From Branchiostoma floridae (lineage: Eukaryota > Chordata > Leptocardii > Amphioxiformes > Branchiostomatidae), in NCBI RefSeq assembly GCF_000003815.2, contig NC_049990.1, positions 8,098,758 to 8,162,757 of the forward strand: a stretch of 64,000 nt of DNA. The letters run 5' to 3'. Shown here piece after piece: positions 57,081 through 64,000 of the stretch. Position 1 is the stretch's first letter. The number at the start of each line of letters is the position of its first letter. Position numbers and translations under genes: made by a program. A model generated the notes under the pieces. The model was not told where the DNA came from, searched no databases, and saw only the letters and a program-made list of their open reading frames with translations.

Positions 57081-58317
57081 CTCTGTCTTCTGCCAACAGC
57101 AGAAAATTACCAACTTCCTGACATAATATGCAATAATCTTTTTTCTTTTTTATACATATGTTCGAACATGAAATCAGTGTCTACAGTGTCTTTACTGTTC
57201 CAGAGATATGATCATCATAGTTCTATGTTTAAAAGTGGAGCAGATAGCAGCACCAGATACATGTCATTTTAAAATAGTACCATCTTTAAAATTCTTTATA
57301 AAATGTACTCTTTGTTCACATGGAAATGTATTATAAAAATGGTCAACATGTAAAAAATCCCACCCAAACCTGTCTGGTCCCATAACATTCAATCATTTCT
57401 GCAGCATACCAGCTTGTAGTACTCCTCACTGGTTTTTAAAAATACTTTTTAAAAACACATTTTTTACATATACATAAAAGTTTACCCACAGTGCTAATGA
57501 GCTGTGTCTCATTATATCCCAACAAGGGACAAGCCTGGAGACAATGCTAATGCCTTGCACTTTTTTTGGTACATTGATTTTTTTTTTTGTATTTTAACTT
57601 TAAATACACTGATACTCATCTACATAAACAGAACCTGCCTGTTGTCTCACACTCTCCCATAAAGGGACCTGGAGCCATTATTGGCCCAAACTGTACACCT
57701 GATAGATTTTTTTTTTTTTTACATTTCATATTTATATACATATAAAACATTCATCCTGTATTCTTACAGGCTTTTACCCAAGAAATTCTGGAGACTGATG
57801 ATATACATGTTACACATCCTTAAAAAAATACTTTTCAGACCTGGGCTTGACCAGTGACTCCAGTGTCTGTCCTTCCATCCCTGGGTAGTGTTTTGACACT
57901 CAATACGGACAGTTTCAACCATTTTGTCCCCTGAGGGATAAATATTAAAACTACATGCTATTCAAACCCATGGTTCACACCTACCATAGATACGGTTTTG
58001 TCCCATACCATGTTTCAGAGGGTACAATATCACACAATTGGGTAAGGCAAAAAGCTGTGAGGGTGCCAAACCTATCGTGTGTTAACCTGAGAGACCAAAA
58101 TGCTGAGCTTGCCAGAATGGCACAAGACCATTATTTACAAGGGTTGAGAACTTAAAATTCTTCATTGCTCTGCTGCCCCTAGCTAAGGATGTTTCAGAGC
58201 AATTTTTATCCCCTAACCAATCTACTTCAATACCTTAGATTTTAGGACTTCCCATCCTCAACACAATATTATAACATTAATATTTCTGTATAAATAGCTT
58301 AAGGTCAGTGTCCCTCC

Positions 58318-61300
58318 CTAGCCAGCACGGTGGGTCAACCTCTTCCAACCCTTCCTGAGCTTGGACCGCACCCACTTCTTCGCCCTGCAGTACTTGCCGT
58401 GCTTCTTGGCGCTGCCCTGACCAGGCTCCGTGTTGCCGTGGCCGGAGACGTCGTGGTCGTCCTTCAGGGTCTCCTCAAGCAGCAGCAGCTCCACCTGCTT
58501 GTCGTCGATCACCTCAGCAGTTTCCACGGCAACTCCCAGCTCCTGGGATCAGATGATGAATTCATATGGTAAACCGTAATGTATAGGAAATTGTATATAA
58601 TGTTTTTGCATTCACAGCTGTCAGCCAATCAGAGAAACGCCTATATCTATTCTTTAGGTAAAGCCAATTCCCTGATTTGTCTGACAGCTTTTTAGAGACT
58701 ATACCTACAAAAGTGGAGACCTCAGCCCAGCTTAACAGAGCCTCAGTCCCAAGGAATATCATACACATTGTATATAATACAGGCTGTGGCACAAAGCTCT
58801 GCATATGAGAATGTCTGAAGATGTTTAGCAGGATTTCTTCGAATTCACTGTACAGAAGAAGCCAGATAATTGCGCAATGGATTATAGCACACTTCTATTA
58901 ATTGCACGGAAGCCCCAAATCCCAAACCAGTGTGAACAAAATACACTGGCAAATACATTGTAAGCAATACAATTAAGCGGCTTCTACTGTATTTGGTACC
59001 CTACATGTACAGTTAACTTACAGAGGAGTGTCCTGTCTTAGAGGTGGCCACTGCCAGCATGCATGCAGCGTCCGCTGCAGTCCTCTCCTCAACAATGCAG
59101 GATGCATCAGTCATGTTTGAGATGGCGTCCAGGGAGCAGAGTGAGCGGGTGCTGGCCGTCTCCATCCAGGTGTTGGCATCGTCAGCCACGCCCATGCCCA
59201 CGTCCCTGTGGAAAAGTGTCAAGAAATTTGAACTAGATGCAACAAAGTGAACGATCTTATTCTATCAGAGGGTCTTAATGTCATTGAGTAATAATGGGAG
59301 GGACCCATGGGAAGGACCTGGCAATGTTTAACAGTAAATTGGGGAGGATGGCAATGCTTGATGATAAATCGATGCTAAGTTTGGGCACAATATTAATTGG
59401 TGGAACTCAGCTGAGAACGGCTCTTTGTTGAAAACCAAATGGGCTTCACCTACCAAGCAATACCGCCCTCCATCTCCTTCTTCTCCAGCTCATCTGGCCC
59501 CTCGTAGATTATGTAGGACAGGTCACTCATGGCGGGAGTTGCAAACTTTGCGGCGGCGACGGACAAGCCAGACACAGCATCCTCCGAGTGGACCAAGCTC
59601 GTGCTCACCGTACGCGTTTCCATCGCTGTGATGTCATCACCTGCAGCCGCATCCTTCTCTGCATCAACCACAGCAAACTCCCTTTGGAGAAATGTGAAGA
59701 AATTTTTCATGAAGATGATTGCAATGTCTCCAATTAAGGCCAAGACTCTCCAAGAATCTAATCTCGTTCATCAGAAAATCTAATCTTCGTGTTGAGGTGT
59801 TGCCAAAGCAAGACACTGTAATTGTGCCCCATGAATAGTTTCATCAGCTTTCAAAGGATTGGTACATAAATGAAAAATACAGCTTTGTTGCAAACCAAAT
59901 GGGCTTTACTTACCTAGCAACATCACTGTCCTTCTTGTTCTTCTCCAGGTTCTCTGGCCCTTCGTAGATGACATAAGACAGGTCGCTCATGGCAGGAGTT
60001 GCCAGCTTTGCAGCATCGACGTACAGGCCAGACACGGCATCCTTGGGGTAGACCAAGCTCGTGCTCACCGTTTCCTTCACGGCGATGTCATCACCTGCTG
60101 CCATATCTGCCACATCAACCACAGCTGGCTCCCTTTGGAGAAATGTCAAAAAAGTTTTCATGAAGATGATTGCAATGTCTCCAATTAAGGCCAAGACTCT
60201 CCAAGAATCTCATCTCGTTCATCAGAAAATCTGATCTTCAAGTTGAGGTGTTGCTAAAGCAAGACACTGTAATTGTGCCCCATGAATAGTTTCATCAGCT
60301 TTCACGGGATTGGTACATAAATGAAAATTACAGCTCTTTGTTGCAAACCAAATGGGCTGTACCTACCCAGCAACATCACTCTCCTTCTCTTTCTTCTCCA
60401 GGTCCTCTGGCCCTTCGTAGATGACATAAGACAGGTCGCTCATGGCAGGAGTTGCCAGCTTTGCAGCATCGTCGGACAGGCCAGACTCGGCATCCTTGGC
60501 GCAGAGCAAGCTCGTGCTCACCGTTTCCATCACGGGGATGTCATCACTGGCAGCCACATCTGCCACATCAACTACAGCAGATTCCCTTTGGAGAAATGTC
60601 AAGAAAATTTTCATGAAGATGATTACAATCAAATCAGGGCTGTCCACGAATCTTATCCCATTCATTAAAAAATCTAGCCTGGTATCGAGCCGTAATATAG
60701 CTCCCGAGTCTCTTCTCTCCTCTTTGCGTAATTGCAAAGAGGAGAGAAGTGACTCGGGAGCTATATTACGGCTGGAAAGCAGGCTGCAAAAAATCATCTT
60801 CATGACATAAAAATGTACTACTAGTATTTTCCTAATTGCGCTAAAATAGCTCCCTTACTAATTGAGGTGTTGCCAAAGGTAGTCAGTGTAATTGTGCTCC
60901 ATAGATAAAATTTAGCTTTCATATGATTGGTAAATAAGTAGAAAATACAGCTCTTTGTTGCGAACCAAATGGGTTTTACCTACCCATCAACATCACTCTC
61001 CTTCCCTTTCTTCTCCAGGTCCTCTGGCCTCAGGACATAGGACAGGTCGCTCATGGCGGCAGTCGGCATTGCGGCGTTCTTCTCGCGTGCTGAGACAGAC
61101 ATGCCGGACACGGCGTCCTGGGAGCCGACTGAGCTCGTGCTCATGGTCTCCATCACGGTGATGTCATCACCAGCAACCATCTCCTTCTCAGTACCAACCA
61201 CAGTTTTTGGAACCCTTTGGGAAAATGTCAAGAAAGTTTTCATGAAGATGATTGCAATGAAACTTTTTGCAGGGTTGTCTCCAGAACCCATCTTTCTGTC

Positions 61301-63988
61301 CCGGGGTGGAAATTTGCTTGTTGGGACAGACGAGAACCTCACCCTGTTCATATAAAAAATCTGAAAATCGAAAATTAATATTGGTTTCAAAATTTCAAAT
61401 TAATTAAATTTTGCTTTTTCCTTTGCAAATCTCCAACAATTAATCATGGTCAAAGTTTTTCAAGGCCTGACTGTGAAAAGCTCCCCTCTCCAAAGGAGAG
61501 AGATGAACAGAACTTTCCAGAGCAGCCTTGCAACCGAGTACTTCACCTATTTAGTCAATGTTTCTGACTTAGAAAAAAGAGAATTACTGCTACAGTGAGC
61601 ATACAGTGTAGTTCACAACCTTAGGAAGTGAGTTGCACTGAGTAAACTTGTCAAAAAAAATCTTAAACTGGAGGCAGCCCTGAATGGGAACTTGAAACAA
61701 AAGACAAAGGTTCACAAAATAAATCCGCTGCAAACATCTCAAGATTTACAGCATCACATTACAAGATTTACAGCATCACATTAGCACATACCTGACGTGA
61801 TCATGGCGCTTTCCTGCAATGGGTACCCGAAGCTGCACCTGGGTCCACTTGACCTTATCCATCACCCTCTTGTGCTTGCGCAGCACCTTTGCGTTCTTCT
61901 TTTCCAGCTTAAGCAGCTCCTTATAGAGTCCGCTGTAGGAAAAACAGATTATTTGTAGTAAATGCTGTGGGTAGCCTGCATAGGCCCTGCCTCTGGAACA
62001 AGAAGCCGTGAGTTCAATTCCGCCTTGGCGCTCACCTGACATGCACCCTACAGGAAAGAGTTGCAGTCCTTAAGCTAAGGGCACAACCCTAAACTCCGTC
62101 CTAACGGCTGCAGCCCTCACCAGAAGTGTGCATGTCGGGTAAGCAACAACCGCGAAGATAATAGAACTCCCAACCTCCTGATCCAGAGGAAGGGTTGCTA
62201 ACCACTTGACTATGTATATTATGCTACTTGAACTCCTTATGATGAGAAATGGCAAAATTGAGACTCGATGCTACAGACAGATTTGCATATATTTTTAGAT
62301 GCCACAACAACCATAGTGCAAAGATAAGGCAAATATATCAAAGACTGCTTTGCTATTAGAAAGAAAAATGAAAATCATGATTAGCCCAACTCAATTGTAA
62401 CACTACTGGTATATCAAAGACTTGTATTAGCCCTTCTTGTTATGTTAATTAGGATGTTAAGTCTTATTGTATAGACCTATTTTGTACTTTGTGTAATAGT
62501 CGTTGCCATACATTGTACCATGTACAAATGTCGAGCAATAAAGTTCATCATCATCATTGTTGCACATCAGATATACTCACCTGCTGGCCTTGTCCACTTT
62601 CTTCATCTCCTTCCTCCTCTGCACTATGGAGGCCAACACATCACCCTGTGCCTTTTACAAGGAGAAAGGAAAAAATTAGCCTGATTGAATCTCGCTTATA
62701 GCAGCCCGCCCAACATTGGCCGGCCAGTTACAGCCCTGGACAGCAGAGTTTGTGTTACACAGACTAGGAAAAAATGTACGAATAGCAAACATCATAGTTG
62801 AGGACTAATGCCTTAAGTAGAGTAGAATTATGTCTTTTAAATGGGCTGTAAGCAATGGAAATAGTCATTTTTGGCCAACAATCATTTTTTGTAACTCATT
62901 GTCTCTTCATTTCTCTTTGGGAAAGAAATAATAACTGTTTAGTAGCAACTTTGTCACCACCATACAAGACCAACCTGATGTATATTTTGAACTTCTTTTA
63001 CTGTTTTTTTATTTTTATATTTGGAAAATCATTCTACTTTCATGGACAACATTACTCTTTGTAACAGCCTGATGATGCCATACACCACAGTCACCCATGT
63101 AAGACAAAATCAGCATGATAAAGTAAAGGTTCCGTTACCTCGCTGCCTTTCTTAATCGGCACAATGCTGGCAAGCTTCTCATGTGGCTTCAAGGAGATGT
63201 AGTCGCTCATGCTGGGCACGTGGTTCAGAGACAGCCGCCTCTGGCCAGGGGATGATCGCAGCTCGGTGGTCTTATCGAGAAACTCCTTCGCATCATAGTA
63301 CACATCCTCGATGACCTCATCCGAGGCATCGTAGAACAACTCCTTCTCAACTGTCTTCACATTGGTCTGCTCAGCAGGGCTTGGCTGGAGAATGATTACA
63401 TTAATGCTTAAAATCAGCACCTCATGAAAGAAAACATAATACCTGTGTAACTGGGTAAAATTTCTTCTGGACAACTAAAGAACCAATCTAAAGTAAAACT
63501 TGGAATGTATATTGCAAGTAAGGCTGGTAAATATTCCAGTCCTCCTTGAGCATACTGTCTAGTGCTAAATGTACCTTGATTCAAATAAAAGCCTATTAGT
63601 AACAGTTCACATTATCAAGATTTACAAGAACATAAAGTGACATACCTCTAGCCTAGTACAATCTGCCGAAGTGACCGCTGGCTCAATACTTTCGTTCACT
63701 CCGTGGTTTGACTAAGCAAGCAAAAGTATTGAGCCAGCGGTCCCTATGGAGGATGGTACTCAGGCTAGCATACTTTGTAAATTGTGCAACGTTAGGCAGC
63801 AAGTTAGGGTTGGGTTGGTAAATCTTACTGTTTAATGCTGCTGTCTGTTTCTAAGCTACAATCAATATTATAATCAGACCAACACAATGAGAAGTAGCTA
63901 CCTTGGCCTTCCCATCTTTAGTCCTATCTCCAGCTCCACTCATCAGCTCCACTGACTGTGCCACCAGGGGCACCCTCTTCCAGAACCT
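58318..63988 (-). CDS. Array gene copy E (first coding exon beyond the window)
   Basis: Ten coding exons visible: 63902-63988, 63139-63384, 62581-62651, 61792-61932, 60984-61214, 60367-60585, 59914-60132, 59454-59681, 59022-59205, 58318-58542. Borders are GT-AG and the frame is intact. With a 41-codon exon 1 as in the other copies it would be 657 aa. The FFAT-like pair is LFYDASD and VYYDAKE, as in copy A. Exon 7 is of the ESAVVDVADVAASDD type, as in C and D. The tail reads KRLTHRAG where others have RRLTRRAG-type ends, and one Glu codon is missing before it, as in copy C. Function is unknown. Confidence 0.85.
60674..60784. mobile_element. Palindromic MITE in the exon 6-7 intron, copy E
   Basis: Orthologue of 8504-8614. 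Confidence 0.75.
63648..63768. mobile_element. Palindromic MITE in the exon 2-3 intron, copy E
   Basis: Orthologue of 11662-11782, 121 bp. Confidence 0.75.
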
Positions 63989-64000
63989 CTGCATAAAGAA

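Overview
This is eukaryotic, intron-rich, AT-leaning DNA full of short non-autonomous transposons. The one gene recognised with confidence, ATG3 (the autophagy E2-like enzyme), has a deuterostome-like sequence. The repeat content (many palindromic MITEs, LINE 3' tails ending in CAT-repeat or GAACT-repeat runs, recent tandem duplication) fits an invertebrate deuterostome such as a lancelet. The organism is inferred, not proven.

Layout. At 1-3.5 kb are the first five coding exons of ATG3 on the minus strand; its catalytic half lies off the left edge. From 4.9 kb to the right edge is a tandem array of five copies of one unrecognised multi-exon gene, all on the minus strand like ATG3. Copy A is 6,148-12,429, copy B 21,125-26,255, copy C 31,923-37,945, copy D 42,117-48,376, and copy E 58,318 to the window edge (its first coding exon is outside). 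I traced every exon and splice site by hand. All five copies have GT-AG introns and unbroken reading frames: 647 aa in A, 500 in B, 655 in C, 658 in D, and E lacks only exon 1.

The protein has two FFAT-like motifs (FYDASDE and YYDAKE-type), a Lys/Arg-rich helical middle, a run of two to four paralogous cassette exons of about 65-76 residues sharing an MSDLSYVIYEGPEDLEK-type core, and a strongly cationic Trp-containing C-terminus. This would suit a protein that links the ER protein VAP to a membrane, but that is inference. The cassette exons all have the same intron phase, so they can be gained or lost in frame. Copy B has lost two by deletion and carries a hybrid exon.

Spacers. Each unit has a conserved 5' flank (candidate promoter) and a conserved 3' flank (candidate polyadenylation site beside a CA/TG microsatellite). 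Between these flanks the middle differs. A-B and D-E share a near-identical block of about 5-6 kb made of 182-bp satellites around a 10-bp AACCGGT-type minisatellite. B-C holds a repeat bounded by CCTCCATGAAAT ends. C-D holds a short segment with a LINE tail. The D-E block later received a GC-rich foldback element and an internally deleted mariner. The candidate promoter is visibly homologous to sequence just upstream of ATG3, so the array may have spread using a copy of the ATG3 promoter.

Two 100-N assembly gaps lie at 48,758-48,857 and 55,375-55,474.
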